Below the pieces are notes generated by a model. It was not told the DNA's origin and did not search any database. It was given only the letters and a program-made list of their open reading frames with translations. From positions 137,703,319 through 137,767,318 of the forward strand of contig NC_134707.1 in assembly GCF_043290135.1 (NCBI RefSeq): a stretch of 64,000 nt of DNA. The letters run 5' to 3'. The stretch comes from Rhipicephalus microplus. Lineage: Eukaryota; Arthropoda; Arachnida; Ixodida; Ixodidae. The number at the start of each line of letters is the position of its first letter. Position 1 is the first letter of the stretch. The position numbers were made by a program, and so were the translations under genes. Below, piece by piece: positions 1-10,816 of the stretch.

Positions 1-910
1 TCTAGATGTGGATTTTCCAGTTGTGGAGTTTCTAGTTGTTGAGTTGCGGAGTCTCTAGTTGTTGAGTTTCTAGTTGCAGAGTCTCTAGTTGTGGAGTTTC
101 AAGTTGTGGAGTCTCTAGATGTGGAGTTTCTAGTTGTCGAGTTTCCAGTTGTGGAGTATCTAGTAGTGGAGTTTCGAGTTGTGGAGTTTCTAGTTGTGGA
201 GTTTCTAGTTGTCGAGTCCCTAGTTGTGGAGTTTCTAGTTGCGGAGTTTCTAGTTATGGAGTTTTAAGTTGTGGAGTCTCAAGCTGGGGAGTTTATAGTT
301 GGTGAGTTTTTAGTGTGGGAGTTTCTAGTTGTTGAGTTTCAAGTTTGAAGTCTCTAGTTGTAGATTCTTTAGTTGTGGAGGCTCTAGTTTAGGAGTTTCT
401 AGTTGAAGAATTTTTTGTTGTGGAGTGTCTAGTTGTGGAGTTTCGAGTTGTGGAGTTTCGAGTTGTGGAGTTTCTAGTTGCAGAGTCTCTAGTTGTGGAG
501 CTTCAAGTTGTGGAGTCTCTAGTTGTGGAGTTTCTAGTTGCCGAGTTTCCAGTCGTGAAGTATCTAGTAGTGGAGTTTCCAGTTGTGGAGTCCCTAGTTT
601 TGGAGTTTCTAGTTGCGGAGTCTCAAGCTGTGGAGTTTAAAGTTGTGGAGTTTCAAGTTGTGGAGTCTCTAGTTGTGGAGTTTCTAGTTGCAGAGTATCT
701 AGTTGTGGAGTTTCCAGTTGTGGAGTTTCTAGTTGTGAAGTTGCGGAGTCTCTGGTTGTGGAGTTTTTAGTTGTGGAGTTTCCCTTTGTGGAGTTTCGAG
801 TTGGGGAGTTTCTAGTTGTGGAGTTTCTAGTTGTGGAATTTTGAGTTGTGGAGTTTCTAGTTGTGGAGTTTCTAGTTGCGGAATCTCAAGCTGTAGATTT
901 TGTTGTTGCG
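1..910 (+). repeat. Family A HOR, partial (right part)
   Basis: This is the right-hand part of a family A higher-order repeat entering from the left edge. It ends just before the first LM1 landmark. It carries two 23-bp phase-shifting units, at 35-57 and 732-754, and the off-consensus monomer with a run of six T near 412-417. From about base 51 it matches the next unit at an offset of 2,205 with only scattered single-base differences. Confidence 0.9.
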
Positions 911-928
911 TAACTTAAGGTCGTGAGG
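911..928 (+). other. LM1 landmark, first of 25 copies
   Basis: TAACTTAAGGTCGTGAGG is one of the most divergent stretches from the monomer consensus, though it still fits two 15-bp units. It contains the palindrome CTTAAG, which I saw nowhere else in the array. Copies start at 911, 3116, 5389, 7842, 10113, 10817, 13238, 15586, 17829, 20027, 22285, 25361, 27702, 30530, 33435, 36234, 39267, 41772, 44965, 49970, 52973, 55653, 57926, 60161 and 63221. No function is known to me. Confidence 0.9.
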
Positions 929-1163
929 TTTCAAGTTGTGGAGTTTCTGGTTGTGGAGTTTCTAGTTGTGGAGTTTCTAGTTGTGGAGTTTCTAGTTGTG
1001 GAGTCTCTAATTGTGTAGTTTCTAGCTGCGGAGTTTCTAGTTGCGGAGTTTCTATTTGTGAAGTATCTAGCTGCGGATTTTCTAGTTGCAGAGTCTCTAG
1101 TTGTGGAGTTTCTAGTTGTGGAGTTTCTAGTTGTGGAGTTATAGTTGTGGACTTTCTAGACAT
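915..1163 (-). other. Recurrent repeat-derived open frame (ETPQL), first of 19 copies; not called a gene
   Basis: In every family A unit the minus strand opens with an ATG inside LM2 and closes with a TAA inside LM1. It reads as MSRKS then ETPQL pentapeptides for 77-142 residues. The length changes in steps of five residues, as expected from gain or loss of 15-bp monomers. There is no signal peptide, recognisable domain, non-repeat sequence or evident promoter. The simplest reading is a passive open frame. Nineteen copies keep it because the units are near-identical. Confidence 0.6.
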
Positions 1164-1188
1164 GAAATTTCTTGTAGCCGAGTCTCTA
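1156..1188 (+). other. LM2 landmark, first of about 29 copies
   Basis: This is an off-consensus tract with CTAGACATGAAAT followed by TTCTTGTAGCCGAG. It is preceded in family A by a 14-bp monomer (GTTGTGGAGTTATA). A-form copies start at 1156, 3361, 5814, 8102, 10373, 11197, 13498, 15831, 18074, 20287, 22515, 30760, 36479, 42002, 45195, 50215, 55898, 58186 and 60406. B-form copies (ATAAAAT) start at 26036, 28377, 34110, 39619, 42797, 47936, 53648 and 63896. Hybrids are at 23693 and 61629. No function is known to me. Confidence 0.88.
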
Positions 1189-3115
1189 TTTGTGGAGCTT
1201 GTAGTTGTGGAGTTTCTAGTTGTTGAGTTTCTAGTTGTGGAGTCTGTAGTTGCAGAGTTTCTAGTTGTGGAGTTTCTAGTTGTGGAGTTTCTAGTTGTGG
1301 AGTTTCTAGTTGTGAAGTTTCAAGTTGTGGAGTTTCTAGTTGTGGAGTCTCAAATTGTGGAGTTCAAAGTTGTGGAGTTTCAAGTTGTGGAGTTTCCAGT
1401 TGACGGGTATCTAGTTGTGGAGTTTCCAGTTGTGAAGTATCTAGTTGTGCAGTTTCCAGTTGTGGAGTATCTAGTTGTGTAGTTTTAAGTTGTGGAGTTT
1501 CTAGTTGCGGAGTTTTTAATAGAGGAATTTATAGTTGTGAAGTTTCAAGTGGCGGAGTCTGAAGTTGTGGAGTTTCCAGTTGTGGAGTTTTTAGTTGTGG
1601 AGTTTCTATTTGTTGAGTTTCTAACTGTGAAGTCTCTAGTATTGCAGTTTCTAGTTGTGGAGTTTCTAGATATGGATATTCTTGTTGCCGAGTCTGTATT
1701 TGTGGAGTTTGAAGTTGTGGAGTTTCTAGTTGTGGAGTCTCTAGTTGCGGAGTTTCTAGTTGCGAACTTTCTAGTTGTGGAGTTTCTGGTTGTGGAGTTT
1801 CTAGTTGAGGAGTTTCAAGTTGTGGAGTTTCTAGTTGTAGATTCTCTAGTTGCGGAGTTTCTAGTTGTGAAGTTTCTAGTTGCGGAGTTTCTAGTTTTTG
1901 GAGTTTCTAGTTGTGGAGTTTCTAGTTGTAGAGTCTCCTGTTGCGGAGTTTCTAGTTACGGAGTTTCTAGTTGGGGAGTTTCCAGTTGTGGAGTTTCTAG
2001 TTGTGGAGTTTCTATTTGTGCAGTCTCAAGTTGTGGAGTTTGAACTTGTGGAGTTTCAAGTTGTGGAGTCTATAGTTGTGGTGTTTCTAGTTGTAGATTT
2101 TCTAGTTGTGGAGTATCTAGTTGTGGATTTTCCAGTTGTGGAGTTTCTAGTTGTTTAGTTGCGGAGTCTCTAGTTGTTGAGTTTCTAGTTGCAGAGTCTC
2201 TAGTTGTGGAGTTTCAAGTTGTGGAGTCTCTAGATGTGGATTTTCCAGTTGTGGAGTCTCTAGTTGTTGAGTTTCTAGTTGCAGAGTCTCTAGTTGTGGA
2301 GTTTCAAGTTGTGGAGTCTCTAGATGTGGAGTTTCTAGTTGTCGAGTTTCCAGTTGTGGAGTATCTAGTAGTGGAGTTTCGAGTTGTGGAGTTTCTAGTT
2401 GTGGAGTTTCTAGTTGTCGAGTCCCTAGTTGTGGAGTTTCTAGTTGCGGAGTTTCTAGTTATGGAGTTTTAAGTTGTGGAGTCTCAAGCTGGGGAGTTTA
2501 TAGTTGGTGAGTTTTTAGTGTGGGAGTTTCTAGTTGTTGAGTTTCAAGTTTGAAGTCTCTAGTTGTAGATTCTTTAGTTGTGGAGTCTCTAGTTTAGGAG
2601 TTTCTAGTTGAAGAGTTTTTTGTTGTGGAGTGTCTAGTTGTGGAGTTTCGAGTTGTGGAGTTTCGAGTTGTGGAGTTTCTAGTTGCAGAGTCTCTAGTTG
2701 TGGAGCTTCAAGTTGTGGAGTCTCTAGTTGTGGAGTTTCTAGTTGCCGAGTTTCCAGTCGTGAAGTATCTAGTAGTGGAGTTTCCAGTTGTGGAGTCCCT
2801 AGTTTTGGAGTTTCTAGTTGCGGAGTCTCAAGCTGTGGAGTTTAAAGTTGTGGAGTTTCAAGTTGTGGAGTCTCTAGTTGTGGAGTTTCTAGTTGCAGAG
2901 TATCTAGTTGTGGAGTTTCCAGTTGTGGAGTTTCTAGTTGTGAAGTTGCGGAGTCTCTGGTTGTGGAGTTTTTAGTTGTGGAGTTTCCCTTTGTGGAGTT
3001 TCGAGTTGGGGAGTTTCTAGTTGTGGAGTTTCTAGTTGTGGAATTTTGAGTTGTGGAGTTTCTAGTTGTGGAGTTTCTAGTTGCGGAATCTCAAGCTGTA
3101 GATTTTGTTGTTGCG

Positions 3116-5388
3116 TAACTTAAGGTCGTGAGGTTTCAAGTTGTGGAGTTTCTGGTTGTGGAGTTTCTAGTTGTGGAGTTTCTAGTTGTGGAGTTTCTAG
3201 TTGTGGAGTCTCTAATTGTGTAGTTTCTAGCTGCGGAGTTTCTAGTTGCGGAGTTTCTATTTGTGAAGTATCTAGCTGCGGATTTTCTAGTTGCAGAGTC
3301 TCTAGTTGTGGAGTTTCTAGTTGTGGAGTTTCTAGTTGTGGAGTTATAGTTGTGGACTTTCTAGACATGAAATTTCTTGTAGCCGAGTCTCTATTTGTGG
3401 AGCTTGTAGTTGTGGAGTTTCTAGTTGTTGAGTTTCTAGTTGTGGAGTCTGTAGTTGCAGAGTTTCTAGTTGTGGAGTTTCTAGTTGTGGAGTTTCTAGT
3501 TGTGGAGTTTCTAGTTGTGAAGTTTCAAGTTGTGGAGTTTCTAGTTGTGGAGTCTCAAATTGTGGAGTTCAAAGTTGTGGAGTTTCAAGTTGTGGAGTTT
3601 CCAGTTGACGGGTATCTAGTTGTGGAGTTTCCAGTTGTGAAGTATCTAGTTGTGCAGTTTCCAGTTGTGGAGTATCTAGTTGTGTAGTTTTAAGTTGTGG
3701 AGTTTCTAGTTGCGGAGTTTTTAATAGAGGAATTTATAGTTGTGAAGTTTCAAGTGGCGGAGTCTGAAGTTGTGGAGTTTCCAGTTGTGGAGTTTTTAGT
3801 TGTGGAGTTTCTATTTGTTGAGTTTCTAACTGTGAAGTCTCTAGTATTGCAGTTTCTAGTTGTGGAGTTTCTAGATATGGATATTCTTGTTGCCGAGTCT
3901 GTATTTGTGGAGTTTGAAGTTGTGGAGTTTCTAGTTGTGGAGTCTCTAGTTGCGGAGTTTCTAGTTGCGAACTTTCTAGTTGTGGAGTTTCTGGTTGTGG
4001 AGTTTCTAGTTGAGGAGTTTCAAGTTGTGGAGTTTCTAGTTGTAGATTCTCTAGTTGCGGAGTTTCTAGTTGTGAAGTTTCTAGTTGCGGAGTTTCTAGT
4101 TTTTGGAGTTTCTAGTTGTGGAGTTTCTAGTTGTAGAGTCTCCTGTTGCGGAGTTTCTAGTTGCGGAGTTTCTAGTTGGGGAGTTTCCAGTTGTGGAGTT
4201 TCTAGTTGTGGAGTTTCTATTTGTGCAGTCTCAAGTTGTGGAGTTTGAACTTGTGGAGTTTCAAGTTGTGGAGTCTATAGTTGTGGTGTTTCTAGTTGTA
4301 TATTTTCTAGTTGTGGAGTATCTAGTTGTGGATTTTCCAGTTGTGGAGTTTCTAGTTGTTTAGTTGCGGAGTCTCTAGTTGTTGAGTTTCTAGTTGCGGA
4401 GTCTCTAGTTGTTGAGTTTCAAGTTGTGTAGTCTCTAGATGTGGATTTTCCAGTTGTGGAGTTTCTAGTTGTTGAGTTGCGGAGTCTCTAGTTGTTGAGT
4501 TTCTAGTTGCAGAGTCTCTAGTTGTGGAGTTTCCAGTTGTGGAGTCTCTAGATGTGGAGTTTCTAGTTGTCGAGTTTCCAGTTGTGGAGTATCTGGTAGT
4601 GGAGTTTCGAGTGGTGGAGTTTCTAGTTGTGGAGTTTCTAGTTGTCGAGTCCCTAGTTGTGGAGTTTCTAGTTGCGGAGTTTCTAGTTGTGGAGTTTCAA
4701 GTTGTGGAGTCTCAAGCTGGGGAGTTTCTAGTTGTTGAGTTTTTAGTGTGGGAGTTTCTAGTTGTTGAGTTTCAAGTTTGAAGTCTCTAGTTGTAGATTC
4801 TCTAGTTGTGGAGTCTCTAGTTTAGGAGTTTCTAGTTGAAGAGTTTTTTGTTGTGGAGTGTCTAGTTGTGGAGTTTCGAGTTGTGGAGTTTCGAGTTGTG
4901 GAGTTTCTAGTTGCAGAGTCTCTAGTTGTGGAGCTTCAAGTTTTGGAGTCTCTAGTTGTGGAGTTTCTAGTTGCCGAGTTTCCAGTTGTGAAGTATCTAG
5001 TAGTGGAGTTTCCAGTTGTGGAGTCCCTAGTTTTGGAGTTTCTAGTAGCGGAGTCTCAAGCTGTGGAGTTTCAAGTTGTGGAGTTTCTAGTTGTGGAGTC
5101 TCAAGTTGTGGAGTTTAAAGTTGTGGAGTTTCAAGTTGTGGAGTCTCTAGTTGTGGAGTTTCTAGTTGCAGAGTATCTAGTTGTGGAGTTTCCAGTTGTG
5201 GAGTTTCTAGTTGTGAAGTTGCGGAGTCTCTGGTTGTGGAGTTTTTAGTTGTGGAGTTTCCCTTTGTGGAGTTTCGAGTTGGGGAGTTTCTAGTTGTGGA
5301 GTTTCTAGTTGTGGAATTTTGAGTTGTGGAGTTTCTAGTTGTGGAGTTTCTAGTTGCGGAATCTCAAGCTGTAGATTTTGTTGTTGCG
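3116..5388 (+). repeat. Family A HOR unit 2 (2,273 bp)
   Basis: LM1 at 3,116 and LM2-A at 3,361. The first part copies unit 1 at offset 2,205 up to about 4,395. The rest departs by a 23-bp unit and by added whole monomers. From about 3,140 it is also copied into unit 3 at offset 2,453. Confidence 0.9.
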
Positions 5389-7841
5389 TAACTTAAGGTC
5401 GTGAGGTTTCAAGTTGTGGAGTTTCTGGTTGTGGAGTTTCTAGTTGTGGAGTTTCTAGTTGTGGAGTTTCTAGTTGTGGAGTCTCTAGTTGTGTAGTTTC
5501 TAGCTGCGGAGTTTCTAGTTGCGGAGTTTCTATTTGTGAAGTATCTAGCTGCGGAGTTTCTAGTTGCAGAGTCTCTAGTTGCGGAGTTTCTAGTTGTGGA
5601 GTTTCTAGTTGTGGAGTTTCTAGTTGTGGAGTTTCTAGTTGTGGAGTTTCTAGTTGTGGAGTCTCTAATTGTGTAGTTTCTAGCTGCGGAGTTTCTAGTT
5701 GCGGAGTTTCTATTTGTGAAGTATCTAGCTGCGGATTTTCTAGTTGCAGAGTCTCTAGTTGTGGAGTTTCTAGTTGTGGAGTTTCTAGTTGTGGAGTTAT
5801 AGTTGTGGACTTTCTAGACATGAAATTTCTTGTAGCCGAGTCTCTATTTGTGGAGCTTGTAGTTGTGGAGTTTCTAGTTGTTGAGTTTCTAGTTGTGGAG
5901 TCTGTAGTTGCAGAGTTTCTAGTTGTGGAGTTTCTAGTTGTGGAGTTTCTAGTTGTGGAGTTTCTAGTTGTGAAGTTTCAAGTTGTGGAGTTTCTAGTTG
6001 TGGAGTCTCAAATTGTGGAGTTCAAAGTTGTGGAGTTTCAAGTTGTGGAGTTTCCAGTTGACGGGTATCTAGTTGTGGAGTTTCCAGTTGTGAAGTATCT
6101 AGTTGTGCAGTTTCCAGTTGTGGAGTATCTAGTTGTGTAGTTTTAAGTTGTGGAGTTTCTAGTTGCGGAGTTTTTAATAGAGGAATTTATAGTTGTGAAG
6201 TTTCAAGTGGCGGAGTCTGAAGTTGTGGAGTTTCCAGTTGTGGAGTTTTTAGTTGTGGAGTTTCTATTTGTTGAGTTTCTAACTGTGAAGTCTCTAGTAT
6301 TGCAGTTTCTAGTTGTGGAGTTTCTAGATATGGATATTCTTGTTGCCGAGTCTGTATTTGTGGAGTTTGAAGTTGTGGAGTTTCTAGTTGTGGAGTCTCT
6401 AGTTGCGGAGTTTCTAGTTGCGAACTTTCTAGTTGTGGAGTTTCTGGTTGTGGAGTTTCTAGTTGAGGAGTTTCAAGTTGTGGAGTTTCTAGTTGTAGAT
6501 TCTCTAGTTGCGGAGTTTCTAGTTGTGAAGTTTCTAGTTGCGGAGTTTCTAGTTTTTGGAGTTTCTAGTTGTGGAGTTTCTAGTTGTAGAGTCTCCTGTT
6601 GCGGAGTTTCTAGTTGCGGAGTTTCTAGTTGGGGAGTTTCCAGTTGTGGAGTTTCTAGTTGTGGAGTTTCTATTTGTGCAGTCTCAAGTTGTGGAGTTTG
6701 AACTTGTGGAGTTTCAAGTTGTGGAGTCTATAGTTGTGGTGTTTCTAGTTGTATATTTTCTAGTTGTGGAGTATCTAGTTGTGGATTTTCCAGTTGTGGA
6801 GTTTCTAGTTGTTTAGTTGCGGAGTCTCTAGTTGTTGAGTTTCTAGTTGCGGAGTCTCTAGTTGTTGAGTTTCAAGTTGTGTAGTCTCTAGATGTGGATT
6901 TTCCAGTTGTGGAGTTTCTAGTTGTTGAGTTGCGGAGTCTCTAGTTGTTGAGTTTCTAGTTGCAGAGTCTCTAGTTGTGGAGTTTCCAGTTGTGGAGTCT
7001 CTAGATGTGGAGTTTCTAGTTGTCGAGTTTCCAGTTGTGGAGTATCTGGTAGTGGAGTTTCGAGTGGTGGAGTTTCTAGTTGTGGAGTTTCTAGTTGTCG
7101 AGTCCCTAGTTGTGGAGTTTCTAGTTGCGGAGTTTCTAGTTGTGGAGTTTCAAGTTGTGGAGTCTCAAGCTGGGGAGTTTCTAGTTGTTGAGTTTTTAGT
7201 GTGGGAGTTTCTAGTTGTTGAGTTTCAAGTTTGAAGTCTCTAGTTGTAGATTCTCTAGTTGTGGAGTCTCTAGTTTAGGAGTTTCTAGTTGAAGAGTTTT
7301 TTGTTGTGGAGTGTCTAGTTGTGGAGTTTCGAGTTGTGGAGTTTCGAGTTGTGGAGTTTCTAGTTGCAGAGTCTCTAGTTGTGGAGCTTCAAGTTTTGGA
7401 GTCTCTAGTTGTGGAGTTTCTAGTTGCCGAGTTTCCAGTTGTGAAGTATCTAGTAGTGGAGTTTCCAGTTGTGGAGTCCCTAGTTTTGGAGTTTCTAGTA
7501 GCGGAGTCTCAAGCTGTGGAGTTTCAAGTTGTGGAGTTTCTAGTTGTGGAGTCTCAAGTTGTGGAGTTTAAAGTTGTGGAGTTTCAAGTTGTGGAGTCTC
7601 TAGTTGTGGAGTTTCTAGTTGCAGAGTATCTAGTTGTGGAGTTTCCAGTTGTGGAGTTTCTAGTTGTGAAGTTGCGGAGTCTCTGGTTGTGGAGTTTTTA
7701 GTTGTGGAGTTTCCCTTTGTGGAGTTTCGAGTTGGGGAGTTTCTAGTTGTGGAGTTTCTAGTTGTGGAATTTTGAGTTGTGGAGTTTCTAGTTGTGGAGT
7801 TTCTAGTTGCGGAATCTCAAGCTGTAGATTTTGTTGTTGCG
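5389..7841 (+). repeat. Family A HOR unit 3 (2,453 bp) with internal 180-bp duplication
   Basis: LM1 at 5,389 and LM2-A at 5,814. The LM1-to-LM2 distance is 425 bp instead of the usual 230-260, because twelve monomers are duplicated: the segment near 5,461-5,640 recurs at 5,641-5,820. The remainder is a near-exact copy of unit 2 at offset 2,453. Confidence 0.9.
5461..5820 (+). repeat. Local 180-bp (12-monomer) tandem duplication
   Basis: Lines starting at 5,461 and 5,641 read alike for about two copies of 180 bp. Differences include CTCTAGTTG against CTCTAATTG just before the GTGTAG monomer, and GCGGAG against GCGGAT later on. The second copy matches unit 2, while the first matches unit 4. 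The duplication therefore looks like an unequal-exchange product joining two slightly different parents (inference). Confidence 0.8.
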
Positions 7842-10112
7842 TAACTTAAGGTCGTGAGGTTTCAAGTTGTGGAGTTTCTGGTTGTGGAGTTTCTAGTTGT
7901 GGAGTTTCTAGTTGTGGAGTTTCTAGTTGTGGAGTCTCTAGTTGTGTAGTTTCTAGCTGCGGAGTTTCTAGTTGCGGAGTTTCTATTTGTGAAGTATCTA
8001 GCTGCGGAGTTTCTAGTTGCAGAGTCTCTAGTTGCGGAGTTTCTAGTTGTGGAGTTTCTAGTTGTGGAGTTTCTAGTTGTGGAGTTATAGTTGTGGACTT
8101 TCTAGACATGAAATTTCTTGTAGCCGAGTCTCTATTTGTGGAGCTTGTAGTTGTGGAGTTTCTAGTTGTTGAGTTTCTAGTTGTGGAGTCTGTAGTTGCA
8201 GAGTTTCTAGTTGTGGAGTTCCTAGTTGTGGAGTTTCTAGTTGTGGAGTCTCAAATTGTGGAGTTCAAAGTTGTGGAGTTTCAAGTTGTGGAGTCTCTAG
8301 TTGTGGAGTTTCTAGTTGTGGAGTTTCCAGTTGACGAGTATCTAGTTGTGGAGTTTCCAGTTGTGAAGTATCTAGTTGTGCAGTTTCCAGTTGTGGAGTA
8401 TCTAGTTGTGTAGTTTCAAGTTGTGGAGTTTCTAGTTGCGGAGTTTTTAATAGAGGAATTTCTAGTTGTGAAGTTTCAAGTGGCGGAGTCTGAAGTTGTG
8501 GAGTTTCCAGTTGTGGAGTTTTAGTTGTGGAGTTTCTATTTGTTGAGTTTCTAACTGTGAAGTCTCTAGTATTGCAGTTTCTAGTTGTGGAGTTTCTAGA
8601 TATGGATATTCTTGTTGCCGAGTCTGTATTTGTGGAGTTTGAAGTTGTGGAGTTTCTAGTTGTGGAGTCTCTAGTTGCGGAGTTTCTAGTTGCGAACTTT
8701 CTAGTTGTGGAGTTTCTGGTTGTGGAGTTTCTAGTTGAGGAGTTTCAAGTTGTGGAGTTTCTAGTTGTAGATTCTCTAGTTGCGGAGTTTCTAGTTGTGA
8801 AGTTTCTAGTTGCGGAGTTTCTAGTTTTTGGAGTTTCTAGTTGTGGAGTTTCTAGTTGTAGAGTCTCCTGTTGCGGAGTTTCTAGTTGCGGAGTTTCTAG
8901 TTGGGGAGTTTCCAGTTGTGGAGTTTCTAGTTGTGGAGTTTCTATTTGTGCAGTCTCAAGTTGTGGAGTTTGAACTTGTGGAGTTTCAAGTTGTGGAGTC
9001 TATAGTTGTGGTGTTTCTAGTTGTAGATTTTCTAGTTGTGGAGTATCTAGTTGTGGATTTTCCAGTTGTGGAGTTTCTAGTTGTTTAGTTGCGGAGTCTC
9101 TAGTTGTTGAGTTTCTAGTTGCGGAGTCTCTAGTTGTTGAGTTTCAAGTTGTGGAGTCTCTAGATGTGGATTTTCCAGTTGTGGAGTTTCTAGTTGTTGA
9201 GTTGCGGAGTCTCTAGTTGTTGAGTTTCTAGTTGCAGAGTCTCTAGTTGTGGAGTTTCCAGTTGTGGAGTCTCTAGATGTGGAGTTTCTAGTTGTCGAGT
9301 TTCCAGTTGTGGAGTATCTGGTAGTGGAGTTTCGAGTTGTGGAGTTTCTAGTTGTGGAGTTTCTAGTTGTCGAGTCCCTAGTTGTGGAGTTTCTAGTTGC
9401 GGAGTTTCTAGTTGTGGAGTTTCATGTTGTGGAGTCTCAAGCTGGGGAGTTTCTAGTTGTTGAGTTTTTAGTGTGGGAGTTTCTAGTTGTTGAGTTTCAA
9501 GTTTGAAGTCTCTAGTTGTAGATTCTCTAGTTGTGGAGTCTCTAGTTTAGGAGTTTCTAGTTGAAGAGTTTTTTGTTGTGGAGTGTCTAGTTGTGGAGTT
9601 TCCAGTTGTGGAGTTTCGAGTTGTGGAGTTTCTAGTTGCAGAGTCTCTAGTTGTGGAGCTTCAAGTAGTGGAGTCTCTAGTTGTGGAGTTTCTAGTTGCC
9701 GAGTTTCCAGTTGTGAAGTATCTAGTAGTGGAGTTTCCAGTTGTGGAGTCCCTAGTTTTGGAGTTTCTAGTTGCGGAGTCTCAAGCTGTGGAGTTTCAAG
9801 TTGTGGAGTTTCTAGTTGTGGAGTCTCAAGTTGTGGAGTTTAAAGTTGTGGAGTTTCAAGTTGTGGAGTCTCTAGTTGTGGAGTTTCTAGTTGCAGAGTA
9901 TCTAGTTGTGGAGTTTCCAGTTGTGGAGTTTCTAGTTGTGAAGTTGCGGAGTCTCTGGTTGTGGAGTTTTAGTTGTAGAGTTTCCCTTTGTGGAGTTTCG
10001 AGTTGGGGAGTTTCTAGTTGTGGAGTTTCTAGTTGTGGAATTTTGAGTTGTGGAGTTTCTAGTTGTGGAGTTTCTAGTTGCGGAATCTCTAGCTGTAGAT
10101 TTTGTTGTTGCG
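7842..10112 (+). repeat. Family A HOR unit 4 (2,271 bp)
   Basis: LM1 at 7,842 and LM2-A at 8,102. It differs from unit 3 by loss of whole monomers after LM2 and by single-base deletions in T runs near 8,521 and 9,968. These deletions change the reading phase of the monomer frames and show that no frame is being conserved. Confidence 0.88.
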
Positions 10113-10816
10113 TAACTTAAGGTCGTGAGGTTTCAAGTTGTGAAGTTTCTAGTTGTGGAGTTTCTAGTTGTGGAGTTTCTAGTTGTGGAGTTTCTAGTTG
10201 TGGAGTCTCTAGTTGTGTAGTTTCTAGCTGCGGAGTTTCTAGTTGCGGAGTTTCTATTTGTGAAGTATCTAGCTGCGGAGTTTCTAGTTGCAGAGTCTCT
10301 AGTTGTGGAGTTTCTAGTTGTGGAGTTTCTAGTTGTGGAGCTTCTAGTTGTGGAGTTATAGTTGTGGACTTTCTAGACATGAAATGTCTTGTAGCCGAGT
10401 CTCTATTTGTGGAGCTTGTAGTTGTGCAGTTTCTAGTTGATGAGTTTCTAGTTGATGAGTTTCTAGTTGTGGAGTCTCTAGTTGCAGAGTTTCTAGTTGT
10501 GGAGTTTCTAGTTGTGGAGTTTCTAGTTGTGGAGTTTCTGAATGTGGAGTTTCTAGTTGTGAAGTTTCAAGTTGTGGAGTTTCTAGTTGTGGAGTCTCAA
10601 ATTGCGGAGTTCAAAGTTGTGGAGTTTCGAGTTGTGGAGTTTCTAGTTGTGGAGTTTCTAGTTGCGGAGTTTCCAGTTGACGAGTATCTAGTTGTGGAGT
10701 TTCCAGTTGTGAAGTATCTAGTTGTGGAGTTTCCAGATGTGGAGTATCTAGTTGTGGAGTTTTAAATTGTGGAGTTTCTAGTTGCGGAATCTCTAGCTGT
10801 GGATTTTCTAGTTGCG
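10113..10816 (+). repeat. Truncated A' HOR unit 5 (704 bp)
   Basis: LM1 at 10,113 and a variant LM2 at 10,373 (CATGAAATGTC). It carries the A' signature, two GTTGATGAG monomers near 10,437-10,465 and a CTGAATGTGG monomer near 10,539. After about 10,765 the A' sequence stops and joins, via TTTTAAATTG, a family B end containing another LM1 at 10,817. About 1.5 kb of a normal unit is therefore missing. Its complete relatives are at 22,285 and 60,161. Confidence 0.82.

Larger units (their letters stand above)
911..3115 (+). repeat. Family A HOR unit 1 (2,205 bp)
   Basis: Unit measured from LM1 at 911 to the next LM1 at 3,116, exactly 147 monomer lengths. LM2 of the A type (CTAGACATGAAAT) starts at 1,156. 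A 23-bp phase-shift unit lies at 2,150-2,172. Its sequence is almost the same as the following 2.2 kb. A visible difference is GTTACGG near 1,955, which reads GTTGCGG in unit 2. Confidence 0.9.
51..4395 (+). repeat. Near-identical tandem duplication, offset 2,205
   Basis: Bases about 51-2,190 recur at about 2,256-4,395 with no net indel between them. Only scattered single-base differences are visible, for example near 372, 412, 1,955 and 2,095. This is the signature of recent unequal exchange or replication slippage of one whole HOR (inference). A duplicated contig segment is the alternative. Confidence 0.85.
3140..8043 (+). repeat. Near-identical tandem duplication, offset 2,453
   Basis: About 3,140-5,590 recurs at about 5,593-8,043 at a constant offset of 2,453. 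The offset is 163 monomers plus 8 bases, reflecting one additional 23-bp unit per repeat. Copies agree even at unusual positions such as GTATATTTTC (near 4,298 and 6,751) and GTGTAGTCTC (near 4,425 and 6,878). Confidence 0.85.

Noticed and set aside
420..480. CENP-B box
   Set aside because: TTTCGAG monomers begin like the TTCG of the box, but the required downstream GGAA and CGGGA bases are absent in every copy inspected.
1163..1172. Heat-shock element in LM2
   Set aside because: Only two inverted GAA modules are present and a third correctly spaced one is lacking. A 10-base match in a repeat copied by HOR amplification is not evidence of regulation.
911..3115. 2,205 bp equals 147 monomers, and 147 bp is the nucleosome core length
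   Set aside because: Numerical coincidence. Other units are 2,198-2,453 bp and the monomer number is not preserved.
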